Source of the DNA: Actinostola sp. cb2023
Taxonomy: Eukaryota; Cnidaria; Anthozoa; Actiniaria; Actinostolidae
Reading direction: 5' to 3'
DNA length: 64,000 bases
Assembly (NCBI GenBank): GCA_033675265.1
Contig: JAUJYZ010000911.1
Span: 178,586-242,585 of the forward strand
Under the pieces are notes generated by a model. The model saw only the letters and a list, made by a program, of their open reading frames with translations. It was not told the origin of the DNA and made no database searches. Of this stretch, positions 10,698 to 25,600 are shown in pieces. Position numbers and translations under genes: made by a program. The number at the start of each line of letters is the position of its first letter. Positions within the stretch are counted from its first letter, which is position 1.

Positions 10698-13600
10698 GTA
10701 AACTGTACATGTTTGTCAACTGTGGGGGCTTTCTCCTATATCACCGTCCTGAATTCCTGAAAATTTGAATAACAATTGTTCATATTGTTGTATGACTCGT
10801 TCTACAAAGAATTCTTGATTTGAATAACAAAGGTTTTTCAGGATAGTGATATACTGAGAAAGAGCCCAACTGTGTTAGTGTGTACATTTGTACATCCGTC
10901 ACTACATGTACAGTACAGTCATTATTAGTCAGTAGACAGTACACTGTACAGGAACAGGAAGGAACATGTAAGCTTATGTGAAGTTTATAAAACGAGAGAC
11001 CATGTTTTATCGGCATATAATTATAAAGGACCCGGCGTATGCAATCGATAAAATCGATGATCGGAAATGTAATCGATAAATCGATATCAATCGATAAAAT
11101 TAGTTAATTGATATCGATTGGTATCGGTCAATCGATAAACAATCGATAGGTCACAAATTTTGTCTTCATCGATTGATATCGATCATCAATTGGCAGCTAT
11201 GGTTTTTGGTTTAACCGCAAATAAAGTGAATTGATCGATTTTTCAATCGATAAAAGGTCACAAATTTTCGGTTCATCGATTACCTATCGATTATCAATAT
11301 CAATCAATTAATTGATATCGATTGATATCGATTTTAGTCGATCATTGATTTTATCGATTGCATACGCCGGGAAAGGAGGATCTTTATGGCCGATGAAACA
11401 CGGGCTCGAGTTTTATAAAAATGACTTCTAAAACTCCATCCCAATTTACCTTGATTTATAACAGTATTACACGAATTCTAAGCAAATAATACAAGAAAAT
11501 TACAAAACTTTCTTGTAAAGGTACTTGTGACATGTATCACTGTCATGCGCAGGATACACGTCCACTCATCCCACATTGGAGAGCGGTTTTTGTATTCGTA
11601 AGTAGGAAGCCGTAAGGATTTTTGTAACTTGCTGTCGTGCAATGCAAAGGTCAATGATACGAGTAAATATAAAACATCAGTGTTTTTATATGTCATAAAA
11701 CACTGATGTTTTATTCATCAGTGTAATATCGGGCTATAAAGATCCATGCATGTGACCGATTGGACAACCCTGATTGGACCAATTGCTCATGAATTATTAA
11801 TGAGTTTTAGAAGTACATATTAAACTCGCCATATAAAGACATAATAAATACCTGCATATATGTCGTACGTCATTGTACTGTGGATGGTCTCAGAAGTATG
11901 TAGCTACATGTATAGTATGTATATTATATACATGTATATCCCTCCTCCTCATAATAATAATAATAATAATCTTTATTTAGAAGAAGGTGACAGACAAATA
12001 GCATAAGCTAACAAACAAGTGGCCCTCTGTAGCTACAAACCTATATAAAGATATATAATATACAATAATATTATTTACAATAATATACATTCCTTCTCCC
12101 TCCCTATCCCTCCGGCAAGCTCCCTCCCTCTCACTCCGGCAAGCTCCCTCCACTTCCCTCTGGCAAGCTCCTTCCACCTCCCTATGGCAAGCTCCCTCCT
12201 CCTCCCTCTGGCAAGCTCCCTCCACCTCCCTCAGGCAAGCTCCCTCCACCTCCCTCCGGCAAGCTCCCTCCCCTCAACTCCTGCCTCCCTCCCCCCCCAA
12301 GTATATAACGTAATTGTTAATACCCTCTCTAAGCTGTAACTACTTCATGTAGGCACAACCGTTCGCTTTTGCAAACGAAGCAGTTTGCTGAAGATCAAAA
12401 CTTAGACACTTTACCTTTTTTTTGCTGTCTTTTATCCATTCATCTCGATATTTTATCATTCTGAAGACTAAAGTTACTATTTACTCTATATTGCATAGGG
12501 ACCATTGCGTGATTGTGCCTACACGGAGTAGTTCCCCTCTAAGCCACTCTTTCTATAAGTCCCCCCTCCCCCCTCAAAGATGCTTGAAAAAAGGCTTGGG
12601 TCTAGTCATTTATAATTAGATAAATGACATGTACATGTATGTACATAGTATTTATATACACTCAATTGCAGAAACGTTGTAGTATTACATTTATACAATT
12701 ATATACAAATATCTAGAATGAGATGCAAAATGTTAGAAATGCTAAAATACAACTGTTTAAATACAAAATAGTGCTGAAAAGTATTGTTTTAGCTTTGCTG
12801 GATGTGATACTAATCTAAAATTGATGATTCTGATATACACCTAATTGCAGAAAGGTTGTCCACCACGGAAAAACACATTTACACATTTACACATTTGCAC
12901 ATTTGCACATTTGCACTTTTACAAGCGCTGAAATACAACTACCACCTGAAATCTTCTGTATAAGGCCGCGGCATTCTTATGGCAGTATACTTCAACTGAA
13001 TCTATTGACTCTGGGTTCCACTTGCGCAAAACAAATATACACGTGATGTTGCGAATGTGCAAATGTGTAAATGTGCAAATGTGTAAATGTGCTTTTCCGA
13101 GATGGACAACCTTTCTGCAATTAGGTGTATATTAGAAGAAAATAAGCAATGTTTCGCACTTTGTATCTCATTAGATATCTTGTATCTCATTAGATATTTA
13201 CATATAAATGTATACTACAACCTATCTGCAATTGAGTGTATATGTTGTAGTTCAATATGGATTATGGTACAATTTGGTTTTGTACCGGTACAATTTGTTT
13301 TGAACTGGTACAATTTGTTTTGAACTGGACAGGTACAATTTGTTTTGAACTGGTACAACATGAAGTACCTTGGGGTTAGGTTTAGGGTTAGTATTTGGGA
13401 AGACTTTGTATTTTATTATAATCATGAAGTACCTTGGGGTTAGGTTTAGGGTTAGTATTGGGGGAAGACTTTGTATTTTATTATAATCATGAAGTACCTT
13501 GGGGTTAGGTTTAGGGTTAGTATTGGGGAAGACTTTGTATTTTATTAAAATCATGAAGTACCTTGGGGTTAGGTTTAGGGTTAGGGATAGGGAAGACTTT

Positions 13601-16600
13601 GTATTTTATTGCTATATAGTAATCAAGTACCTTGGGGTTAGGTTTAGGGTTAGTATTGGGGTAGACTTGGTAGGAATGAATACAATCTGCTTCGTTCTAC
13701 TATAGAGCAAGACAGGTACATGTACGTTCGAGTACGTGTTGACGTGAATACAAACTGCTTCGTTCTACTAGAGAGCAAGACAGGTATATATGTACGTCCG
13801 AGTACAGTACACTGTACGTGTTAACGTGAATACATGCAAGCTGCTTCGTTCTACTATACTTACTATGAGAGCAAGACAGGTACATGTACGTTCGATGCGA
13901 GTACGTGTTGACGTGAATAGAACCTACTTCGTTCTACTAGAGAGCAATACAGGCATTAAATAGACAGATAGACATAATTAATGTAGGCAGACAGGAAAGG
14001 AAAGGTGGAGTAGGTAGGGAGAGAATGAAGGGAGGGGTGGGTGCCAGGAAGTCGTCTAGTTCTTTTGAGAACCCCCTAAAAAAATCCAAGCCCCTGTTTT
14101 TTTAATGAGTCCCCAAAATAAAATCCCTTTTAAGAATGCCAGATTGTACCAGTTCAAAACAAATTGTACCAGTTCAAAACAAATTGTACCAGTTCAAAAC
14201 AAATTGTACCAGTTCAAAACAGATTGTACCAGAATCCATATTGAACTACAACATATATACAGTATATAAATATATATATATATATGTACATTATTATACA
14301 GTTTTGTATAGTACATTGCAACTGTTAATAGTTTAGATTTTTGTTTTTCTCACTAAAATGATAATTCATTCAAACAGGAGCATTGAAGAGTACAGCAAAT
14401 CCAAGTGAACCAATATATGCCTTAAGTGAACCAGGCTCAATATTAAGGTTTATTGTAGCCTTATGTGGTACTGGACCTCTGGAATCTTCTCCAATTCTTG
14501 GTTATCAGAATGAATTTTATCTAACAAACGCACCACCCAAGGTACAATTTGTACAAGTATAAGTATATGAATCCATGCATCTCAGTGATATACCATAATA
14601 ATATTTTAATAACAATAATCATCACCATCATCATCATCTGACATAATAGTATAGCCATCATCTATGGCTATACTGTACTGTAATAAAGACATAAATACAG
14701 ACTGTCTGCATCACCATGAGTGTACCAAATGCTATGTACAGTATATAGTGTACATGTACTACATTGTATTAATGCATGACCACTCAATACTGAAGGTTTT
14801 AACTACAGAGTATGCAATAGACTTACAATTGTATGTTATATAATATGCATGTACATCAACTATAATGTATATTACCGTAAATGCTTGATTTAGCGCCCCG
14901 GGCGCTTATTAAATTTTTAGACCTCTATGGGAGGCACTTATTCGAGGGGGGCGCTTATTGGAAGCAGGGCGCTTATTTCTTTTCTCAGATGATAAACTCA
15001 ATGTTTTCTTATATATGGTACTGTAACATACATATACAGTGAATAAAAATAGCAAACATGTACCGTGCTGTACTAATTGGTAAACTGTACACTGGTATAT
15101 ACTGTAAAATACGGTATTGACATACGGTATATCGTGTTTCTGTTTATCGGTAAAGTTTTATTTTAGAGAGTTGTTTCTGAATTTATTTTAGGGGGAGGGG
15201 GCGCTTATTGGAAGGGGGGCGCTTATAAAAATGTTAGACCTCTAGGGGGAGACGCTTATTCGAGGGGGGCGCTTATTGGACGTACATGTAGACCTGTACA
15301 TTTAGTAATTAATACATATTGAAACGCATATAATAATATTCATGAAAACAATCCTCGATTCTGATTGGCTAGGAGCTGAGTGCAGTTGAAATTTACCTTT
15401 TATTTGCACTGCAGTGCAAATTCCTTTTTATTCATGAATATTATTTTAATAATATTCATGAAAAAATCATCAGGTCTACAGGTGTACAGGTCTACATGTA
15501 CGTCAATTAAACTATATATTCTGCATGTACATATAATATACATTATAGTTGATATACCTGCATATTATATACATACAATGTAAGTCTATTGCATACTCTG
15601 TAGTTAAAATTGGTAATCATACGATTTCTCGTTCAATTTGGAATAATTTGCACTCATGTGTTTTTCAAAGAGCTCAAATTGCACTCGCCCTACGGGCTCA
15701 TGCAATTTTGATACTCTTTGAAAAACACACTTGTGCAAATTATTTCCAAACTGAACTCAAAACCGTATGATTACCTCTGCTAATAACCCTGATAATTATA
15801 AACAATAATTATTATATTTTTTTAGGAATTAAAAGGTCTGTTACCAGAAGGTCCTCTACTCAGTACTGATAGCTATAAACTAAGAAGTCAAGCTCTTCTT
15901 GCTGACCAGTACATTCTCTATTCAAGGTAATGTGATGAAACAGTGAAAAACACTTACTAAATGTAACAGTTCTATAGGAGGCCTGGCTAACTGCTCAACT
16001 AGGAGTAGGGCACAAAGTTCCTTGTGTGTGCGGCCATACCTACTGGTGACATTATACAATGTAGGGCTAACCTCAGGATCTACCTAAGTTTCAAGTACAT
16101 GTACACTGTACTTACTCAGTGAATCAGCTCCAAGTATTTTAGGGTTCTGTATCCCATAGTGCCCTACAGCGTGAAGTACATGTACTATAATTAATATAAT
16201 ATTGAGGGGTTTCATTAATTTTTAAAGTAGCTGTACAAAATGCTAAAAGTAGCCGTATACTCAATGCTTTTTTTTAGATCTGTATGGTCATATACTGACA
16301 AAAGTAGCCGCCGGAGGAACGGTAAATAACCGCCGGAGCTCCGGCGGTAACCAGCTTCAATTGAAACCCATGATATTTCACTTGTGAGGACCTTATACAT
16401 GCAAAACAATGATAACCAAAAGCCTCACCAGTGGAATACAATGTATTTAAGGCGATTAAACAATAAACACCTTAGCCTCCTCCGCAGGCATCTCGTAAGA
16501 CTCGTTTTTCTCTCGGTTCGTTTTTCTCTATAAACGTGTCTTTGGGTTGCCTGTGTTACTGGCGGAGGGAGACTAGGTGCTAGGCAAGAGAAAAAAAGGA

Positions 16601-19600
16601 AAGGCGAGATGCCTGCCAAAACTCGAAGTGTATGGACATTTCACTTCACCTTTGGGATGCCCCACTTCACCCCGGGTACCCTTGGGATATATTGTCATAT
16701 ACGATTTTGTCTGGGGTACTCTCGGGCCCTATATGTACTTTACCTTCAAAGAGGTATTTCAAAAGTAGAATTTCAGTATGTAGCACGGAGTACAAAAAGA
16801 TACTTAAGACAAGTTAATGGAAAGCGAATCAAAATTGAAGAAAAGGTTTCTGAAATACACAACATGAAAGTCGAATTTGAAAAGCTACGGCTTCAACCGC
16901 CATACAAGAAAAAACGGCACCGTCTAGATGTCCACCGGACAGGGCTTTGAAAATACCAGATGTCCGGAAGTCGATGTTTATGTATTAAGTTAACCGATTC
17001 AAACTATCCTAGCTTTGTCAGGGCTTCGATCGAATACCGTGTGACAAGCCGGCCATGGATTTGAATTTCGAATCGGTGCTGACCTTCGATTAGTAACCTT
17101 CGATGACCTTCAGTGAATCAACACAACGCGGACTTAGAAATTTGACATCACGAACTGCCAGAAGGGGTTTTGAAATATTACATGTCCGACAGTCGATGTT
17201 TATGTAATCCTAGCTTTGTTTGGGCTGCTAAATACCTTGACAAGCCGGTCATGGATTTGAATTTCGAAAATTACTCTGATCACGGTACGGCCCTTTAATA
17301 TCAAATCAACACAACACGGCACTTTGAATCGACTGAGGACACAAGCAGTCCTAAGAGCTTCTTCATAGCTTGACTTTGCTTTCAAAGTAACGTCGATTAT
17401 ATCGGCGTTACTTAACTCTGAATTCCTTTACTTCTTCAGTCATCTGGCGTTATCCGCTGATGCAAATAATATTCAAGCTGGTCCCCTGGTAAGCCAAATT
17501 CAAACTACCCCTCCCTGGACAGTAGTAGTTGGATGCGCACTGTGAGATGCGCAGATGGGAACTACATTGTCGAGTTTTGGCAGGCAACTCCTCCTTATTC
17601 TCCTTAGGGCCAAGTCCCTCTCGGCCTTCGGCCTCGCTGGGACAGGGATCCCATCACTCTCTCAGCCTTCGGCCTCTCCTTCCGTTCCGTTGGAGTTGCA
17701 TGCGGAGGAGGCTATAAACACCTGAGGTTTATGGAATTTAGAGTGTCTCACATTACATGTAGAACATTACATGTAGATAGAATGCCACTCCAGGTTTTGC
17801 CTCTCTTGTGTGTTCTATCTAAATGCTCGACACTCTAAATCCCATAAACCACTCGCTTGAATCATTGTTTAACCCATACTGACATTGTACATGAACTTAG
17901 TGTACATGTACATTTTGTATACTAAGACTAAGTATTTCTAATAAAGTAAATATTACATTAACCACTTTTTATCATTTATTTTTCATGCAGTGATCTGTTT
18001 GAGAAACCTCCTACAATTGCTGAGGGTACAACGAACAGCAGCAAAAGACATGCAATGTTTCCTCATATTACAGCACCGGGGGGAGGCCAAGGCAGAAATA
18101 GATTCTTTTCCATTCAGGTACATACTACATGTACATGTATGTTTTATCAGGGTACATGTACAATGTATAGTTATCAATGAAATACCTATATTTCTCCGTG
18201 CTCACACTCGTGAGATATTTTCAACACTTGAAGATAAAATATTTGTATTTCCACTCATCCATGTATTAAATATCCTCTATACATTTTGCTTAACTCAAAA
18301 ACAACATGTAGTAGCTAGCTTACCCTGATTTTTCTCTAATTTGTATTGGAATCTCGTGAATACATGAAACACAGGAAACCCAGAGGATAAAATTATGAAA
18401 GGAACCAGCTAATAAATATGTTAACATATTAATAACTCTGTGATTCATAGGAGATGGGTGAGGCTTTACATGACAAGAAGACAAGGTTGACAGTGTTTGG
18501 AGCTCTTAGTCATGGTTATACAGATGACATGGAAGTCAAACTAGGGCTCCCAGAATTACCATCTTCTAATGAAAAGTAAGTTAATTTTATAAGTTAACTT
18601 AAACACAGGGCTCCATTTAATTTAAACCAGCTTTGCTGAATTGGACACTCCCTGTTTTATAAAGATGGTTAATACAAAAATAATAATAAGAACTTGTCTA
18701 TTATTACAATACAAGTTCAGTACTTCTCAAACATTATTGAAATATTTCAAAAAAGATTCAGCTTTCTATTTCTATTAAGTAACGCTCCGCGTAAGAACTG
18801 TAGCGAAAACAATAGGGCTAACGCATCTGGAGCCGTTAATGAGAAAACATAATCCATTTACTTTCACTGCAATCATTGGTGGACGAGGGAAAAGCGGCAA
18901 ATTTGAATCTAAAAATCAGAAAATATTAGAGTAAAGTACGTTTTTATTGCCTTATTTTTGATGAATTACGATCTTTAATTACGATCTTTAATACTAATAA
19001 TCTGCCCATAGTAAGTATTAGAGAAAAAATGACCGTGAGGAAACTTCCCAAATAATCCAAGTGTAATTGCTTATCATCAACAGTTTTCAATTGTTGAATA
19101 TATTACATGAATACAAAGCTTAAATATTGTTTCCCAATATTCTTTAACTAGTTTATCATTCCTACATGGATAACTCAAAATGTTATCGAAATCTTAAGCT
19201 ATTAAAAAGAGTGAAGTATTAACGAACGACATTCTATCATGAAGTCTGTCACTCACCATTATATGATAAGCCTTTAATGAGCGCGCACTCTGAATTCATG
19301 CCTCAATCGTGAAACGACTTTTAACAATATGAATTAAAAAGCTATCCATTATGTCCAAGAGCTTTAACACTATTATCATATAATCGCTATAATTGTTAGG
19401 GTGGTGGCATAATATATTTGCATTGCATATTGGTACCTTTTGCGTTCGGGATATTGGGTACTTATTGCGGTCGGGATATAGAGTTCCTTCTGCGGTCGGG
19501 ATATAGGGTTCCTTTTGCGGTCGCGATATAGGGTACCTTTTGCGGTCGGGATATAGGGTTCCTTTTGCGGTCGCGATATAGGGTACCTTTTGCGTTCGCC

Positions 19601-22600
19601 GGATATAGCATACCTCGTGCGGTCGGGATATAGGATACCTTTTGCGGTCGGGGTATAGCGTACCTTATGCGATCAGGATATAAGATACCTTTTGCGGTCG
19701 GGATATAGGGTCCCTTTTGCGGTTGGGATATCGGCTCCCTTTTGCGGTCGGGATATAGGGTCCCTTTTGCATTCGGGATATAGGTTACATTTTGAGGTCG
19801 GGATATATAATTGACGCGCCCAATTACACCGTTTTTTGTGTCGGTCCGACCTTTGTGTCGGAAAGCGATCAACACAAAGAGCTACTGCAAAGGAGGCTAC
19901 CAGCGTTATCATTGTTGCGAATTACAGTTTTACCAAATAAAACAGCGTCAGAAATAACGTTAACATTTCTAGGATAGGGTATGGAAAATCGCAATTTTAA
20001 GTCTGGGAGAGGGTCAGGGGTCCGTAGTACACCTCTATCCGAATACGCCCTTAGTACCGCCCAGGCATCATCGTCATCATCATTAACTAGGAAAACTAGA
20101 AAGATATGTGAGCAATTTGACATGAAATTCATTGCCTGATGATGCGAATTGAAGTTTCTACAGCGCCACGAATAATGCCTAATTTCAAGTTTTGATACGT
20201 CGCTACTGGTCCCTGGCTGTTCAAAATGTTTGACGGTTTCTAACGCCGCCAGAAAAATATTTTGAAGCAAACCAAACCTGTTTTAGTACTAACCTTGATA
20301 AAGTCTTTCATTCGCTAGAGTTTCAGGTTTCACCTGCTATTGTTGGAGCATTTATAATAGAGAAAGACCTCTATAGCCATTCAGAATAGTTTTCTGTGCA
20401 CTATGGTGACAATTCACTTTCATTTTAATGTGAGGATAAACTGTCCAGATATTCCATGTAATAATTCATGAGTTGGTCGATTGGTGCATGATTCGACTCA
20501 TAAAATCTCCACTGTAACAATAATAATAAATCACTTCTATATCGCACACGTCTACTAATTGCCCGTGGCGCTTTACATTGATACGAAAATATAATGCAAA
20601 AACAATTAAAAATTTTTTTGTAATTATATGAGTTTCCTCAACCCAAATTTATTGATCAACAAATTTGGGTTGAGGAAACTCACATAACTACAAAAATGTC
20701 AATACCAGCCCACAAACAACTATTGGGGAAAAAAATGTTTATATATAACAACTGAACAGTGAAACCACAGGCTCACCACCCTCTGTTTGTGTATTGGGCT
20801 TCCTGTGTCTTATTTGAACGGTCGGTTCTTTCTCTCTATCGAGAGCTCGCTACAGTCTGTCCCAAAACTCGCTAAAAACCATTCTAATCGCTAAACAAAC
20901 CAATACAGGGCTCAAGTAGATATTAATCTGATTTGAAAGCAGTTTCAGAAATTCAAGATATCAAAAGGAAAGGATTCGAGAACTGAATTCACCATTGCTC
21001 CCTAAAGGGAATGGGGAAAGGAGGAGGAGTGGTTTGACTTTCGACTGCATTGGTGGCAGCCTTCACGTGAAAACCGTGAAAACTATTATCGCTATTTCTA
21101 ACTCACGCGAAACTGGCCTAAAAAGTACCAATTTGTTTTTTCTCGACAACTAAGTTAATGAATAGCAGATTTAAAATCTCACTTGATTCACGTTTAGGAA
21201 TGGATTCCCCTGAGGGTTTGAAACCCTGTTCCTGTTTAGGACAAAATATATATACTAAAATATCCACCCTGTCTAGGAAAACACCCTCTATTTCATGACC
21301 CTATTTAGGACAAAGGACACAATACTGTCTTCTGTTTGGCAGGTCTAAAATATAGTACACAAAAATTCTTCACCGACGACAATCGTGAATTACCATACCC
21401 TCTTTAGGACAGACTATTATTGACTTAATTAGTATGTGTGAACTTAGCGAAGCTATTTACCTTTTATCATGTTCTCGTAAGATTTTAAGTTCTTTTAAAG
21501 CAATAAACAGTGGTTTGCGGTTAAAAAGACAGTATAAGAAGTCCGACTTACTGATAATAAACAAACAAAATTTGAAGGGAAAACAGCCGAATACCTTGAA
21601 GAGTCGGAGGCTCCTCACGCGAAGTCGTTTAAAATATCCGATTAAGAGTTTTTGGAAATCAATTTTAAAAAAAATAAACTTGTTAAAAATTGCTAAATTA
21701 CGAAAATTAACTGCAGTACTTTTAAGAACGGAAATCCTAAAAATGGATTAACTTTAGTCGCACGCGCCCAAGGCCGTCGATTTTGATGCAAAACAAAGAG
21801 CCAGGTTGGTTAAACTTTCGAGCAAAAGCCTCAACCAAACTTTAAGCACAAACATTCTTAATATATTACTATAGGTAACAAATGACAGCAATTTGAAAGC
21901 AATCGGCCGAACCCCATCTTTCAACTCTGCCCGGTTTTCTCAGACAATAACAATTTTAAAAATACCCAACGATGACAGACATACTTCAGTCATTTTCTTT
22001 CAACATTTTATGACCTTATAAGTAACCAGCTGGTAACAACATGGTAATTGACTTAAAAACAATATCCAAGGGATATGGATTTGTTCCAAATAGCGAGGCT
22101 TTCGCAATATATATATATATATGTATCTGACACTTCATATCAGTCTGCAATCTGCAGTCGATCTGCAGTCTGCGGTCTGCGAGTGTCAAACACCGGTTTC
22201 ATATCTGCCAGGTGTCTGTTAAGCAACATTAGCCTCATTCTAAAAAGTATCAAGACTGAAATATTCTTCTTTGAGAGAATATTCAAGAGCATTGAAATTG
22301 TGCTTCTTCGCACCATTTTCTAAGGGCCCTCTGTATTCTCTGTTACACCATCATCGCATATCACCAAGAATTTCCAATTTTGCTTTCACCATTCGAACCA
22401 TTAGACAACACCATTCACCATTAGACATTTCCTTTTACCATTGGTACCATTGGAACCATTGGTAACATTTTCTAAGGGCCCTCTCTATCCTCGATTCATC
22501 ATCATACACATTACACAGGGTTCCCAAAAATATTACACAGGGTTCCCAAAAATGTTTTCCACTATTTGAACCATTAGACAACACCATTCACCATTAGACA

Positions 22601-25600
22601 TTTCGTTTTACCATTGGTACCATTGGAACCATTGGTAACATTTTCTAAGGGCCCTCTCCGTGATCCTCGATTCATCATCATACATATTACACAGGGTTCC
22701 CAAAAAAATGTCCACCATTGGAACCATTAGACAACACCATTCACCATTAGACATTTCGTTTTACCATTGGTACCATTGGAACCATTGGTAACATTTTCTA
22801 AGGGCCCCCTCTATCCTCGATTCATCATCATACATATTACACAGGGTTCCCAAAAATATTACACAGGGTTTCCAAAAATGTTTTCCACCATTTGAACCAT
22901 TAGACAACACCATTCACCATTAGACATTTCGTTTTACCATTGGTACCATTGGAACCATTGGTAACATTTTCTAAGGGCCCTCTCTATCCTCGATTCATCA
23001 TCATACATATTACACAGGGTTCCCAAAAAAAATGTCCACCATTGGAACCATTAGACAACACCATTCACCATTAGACATTTCGTTTTACCATTGGTACCAT
23101 TGGAACCATTGGTAACATTTTCTAAGGGCCCCCTCTATCCTCGATTCATCATCATACATATTACACAGGGTTCCCAAAAATATTACACAGGGTTCCCAAA
23201 AATGTTTTCCACCATTGGAACCATTAGACAACACCATTCACCATTAGACATTTCGTTTTACCATTGGTACCATTGGAACCATTGGTAACATTTTCTAAGG
23301 GCCCTCTCTATCCTCGATTCATCATCATACATATTACACAGGGTTCCCAAATAAATGTCCACCATTTGAACCATTAGACAACACCATTCACCATTAGACA
23401 TTTCGTTTTACCATTGGTACCATTGGAACCATTGGTAACATTTTCTAAGGGCCCTCTCTATCCTCAATTCATCATCATACAAATAACAGAGGATTCCCAA
23501 AAACATTACACACAGGGTTCCCAAAAACAATTTTTCACTAAGTCTTTTGTGGGGGGGCACAAAATCTCGTACCATTGGTACGAATGGTACGAATGGTTCT
23601 AATGGTGAATATCCGAAACAATTTTTTTTTAACACATATAACACTAAGTCTTATCTTTTGCTTCGCGCGTGCGCTTATCAACACAGAAGCGAATAGCAAA
23701 ATAGAATTGGGATACCTGTGGTAAATTCACCATTCGTACGAATGGTAAATTGTATTTCTCCATTCGTATCTGCGAATGGTTCTAATGGTGAATATCCGAA
23801 ACAATTTTTTTTTAACACATATAACACTAAGTCTTATCTTTTGCTTCGCGCGTGCGCTTATCAACACAGAAGCGAATAGCAAAATAGAATTGGGATACCT
23901 GTGGTAAATTCACCATTCGTACGAATGGTAAATTGTATTTCTCCATTCGTATCTGGTGGGGTGTATTGGACAACCCTCCACAAGTCAACAGAGCTGAGGC
24001 GCATAAATTTATAAGTTATATGTCTTCGGTTTTTGTCCGATAAATCCGTAATAATAATAAATAATATATAATAATAATAAATAATAAATGCCGTCTTTTT
24101 CATGTTCCATAGAAGATATATACTATTTACAATCTATTTACACTATTCTATAATAAAAAAGTTGCGATTTTGATCTGTTTTCGCTTGGATGAAACGCTTC
24201 GTTCAAGGTGATGACAAGGAATTCAATATGGCGTCCCAAAATACTTGGGTGAGACTACATCCCGGGCGGAGAGGACCCCTGATTTTTCGAGAGGAGCCTG
24301 GTACCTGGTAATCTAATCTACATAATTATATAATATTGTGTTTCCGGTTGTAATGACACAGCAACGGACAAGAGCGTGACATAGAACCCTTTGAAATTTA
24401 CAAAGAATACGGATCAGGCAAGTACATGGACAGTATGCCTATAATGCTGATACTTGTTCTTATGGTCAAAAGACTTCTCTTTCTATTTGTAATGATGATG
24501 TGAAGTTGATAAATCGAATAAAATGTCTACATTCCATTTCCGTAAAATAAAATGTTTTGCTTTTTTCGTTGTTACATTTTTATGGATTTCAGCGGGCAAA
24601 ATAACATGATATGGCAATCAAATTTTGGGAACCGAGGAATCAGATGCAAAGTAAATAAATCAACAATGCTATTAAAGTCCTCTGACGGCAACGGCTAGAC
24701 TGGAGCTGTCAATTTATTTTTCGCGGGCTTTTTCACAGGCAGCCCAACCATTGTTTCAAATGACTGTATATTGAAACAAGGTGTGAAACTGATGGCGTAT
24801 CATGCGGGATGCGCACAGGGAGCCCAATATTATACGGTACTCAACACAGGGAACCCAACATATTTACGTATGACATATTGCATGCGCGCGCGCTCTACCA
24901 CAGAAAACCCATCAAAAAAGGCGGCAAATATCATTTTATTGAATTATTTAGTAGCCTCAAAAGCAATGGTTGGGCTGCCTGTGGCTTTTTGTGACTACCG
25001 TATTTTGCAATCTAGTAGCAACATGGAAGGTGATTCACTTGGACTTTTACTCAGACAAGAACTCGATTTTCTGCACGAGAATTTGGAAGGCTTTGAATCA
25101 GACTCAGATATATAGTTTGCAAAAACACTGAAACCCCCCCCCCCCCCCCCCCCTCTACCCTCCCCCCACCAGCAATATTGTATATTGTATAGTTACAAAG
25201 TTTACAAAGTTGTAGTTGTGTGTCCCAGACATGCACACACCATATAGCCTTGGAATATGTGTTGCTCATTGTTGTAGGAACTCCAGCAATATTGTATATG
25301 TAGCTCTAATTTTAAAACCTTGTATACAAAGTGTCTTAATAGATACACTGATATGAATATTCACATAAAGTCAAGTAATTGAGAGATAATTTACAATGAC
25401 AAGATGCTAAGCGTAGCCTGTCACAGTTAATTAGTGCTACATATACTATAAAGTTTTCAATTATATTGTTTTCACTTTCTAAAGGATCTGCATTGTAGTA
25501 GGGTATGGAATCTATGAACTATTCAGTTGTGATACGGTTAGTCTAAGGAAATGAGATACTGTAGCTAGTACATGAGTCAAATGGCAAAATCACAAAAATA

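Larger units (their letters stand above)
10698..14377 (+). other. TUBGCP6 intron 1, filled with repeats
   Basis: A 3.7 kb intron without a second gene. In order it holds a MITE (10726-10867), an ATCGAT-rich inverted-repeat element (11032-11370), a TAA microsatellite near 11950, a CTCCCTCC minisatellite (12090-12295), nested fold-backs (12652-13242) and an inverted-repeat-bounded block of two minisatellites (13239-14263). Confidence 0.8.

Noticed and set aside
19462..19875. 137-codon minus-strand frame rich in YPDRK/ISRPQ
   Set aside because: Translation of a 25 bp minisatellite with no start context or domain.
21434..21751. 105-codon Lys/Leu-rich frame as a gene
   Set aside because: AT-rich low-complexity composition, no domain, and no supporting splice or start context.
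19437..23560. Possible CRISPR array because of regular repeats
   Set aside because: Units are contiguous tandem repeats without unique spacers, and the DNA is clearly from an animal.
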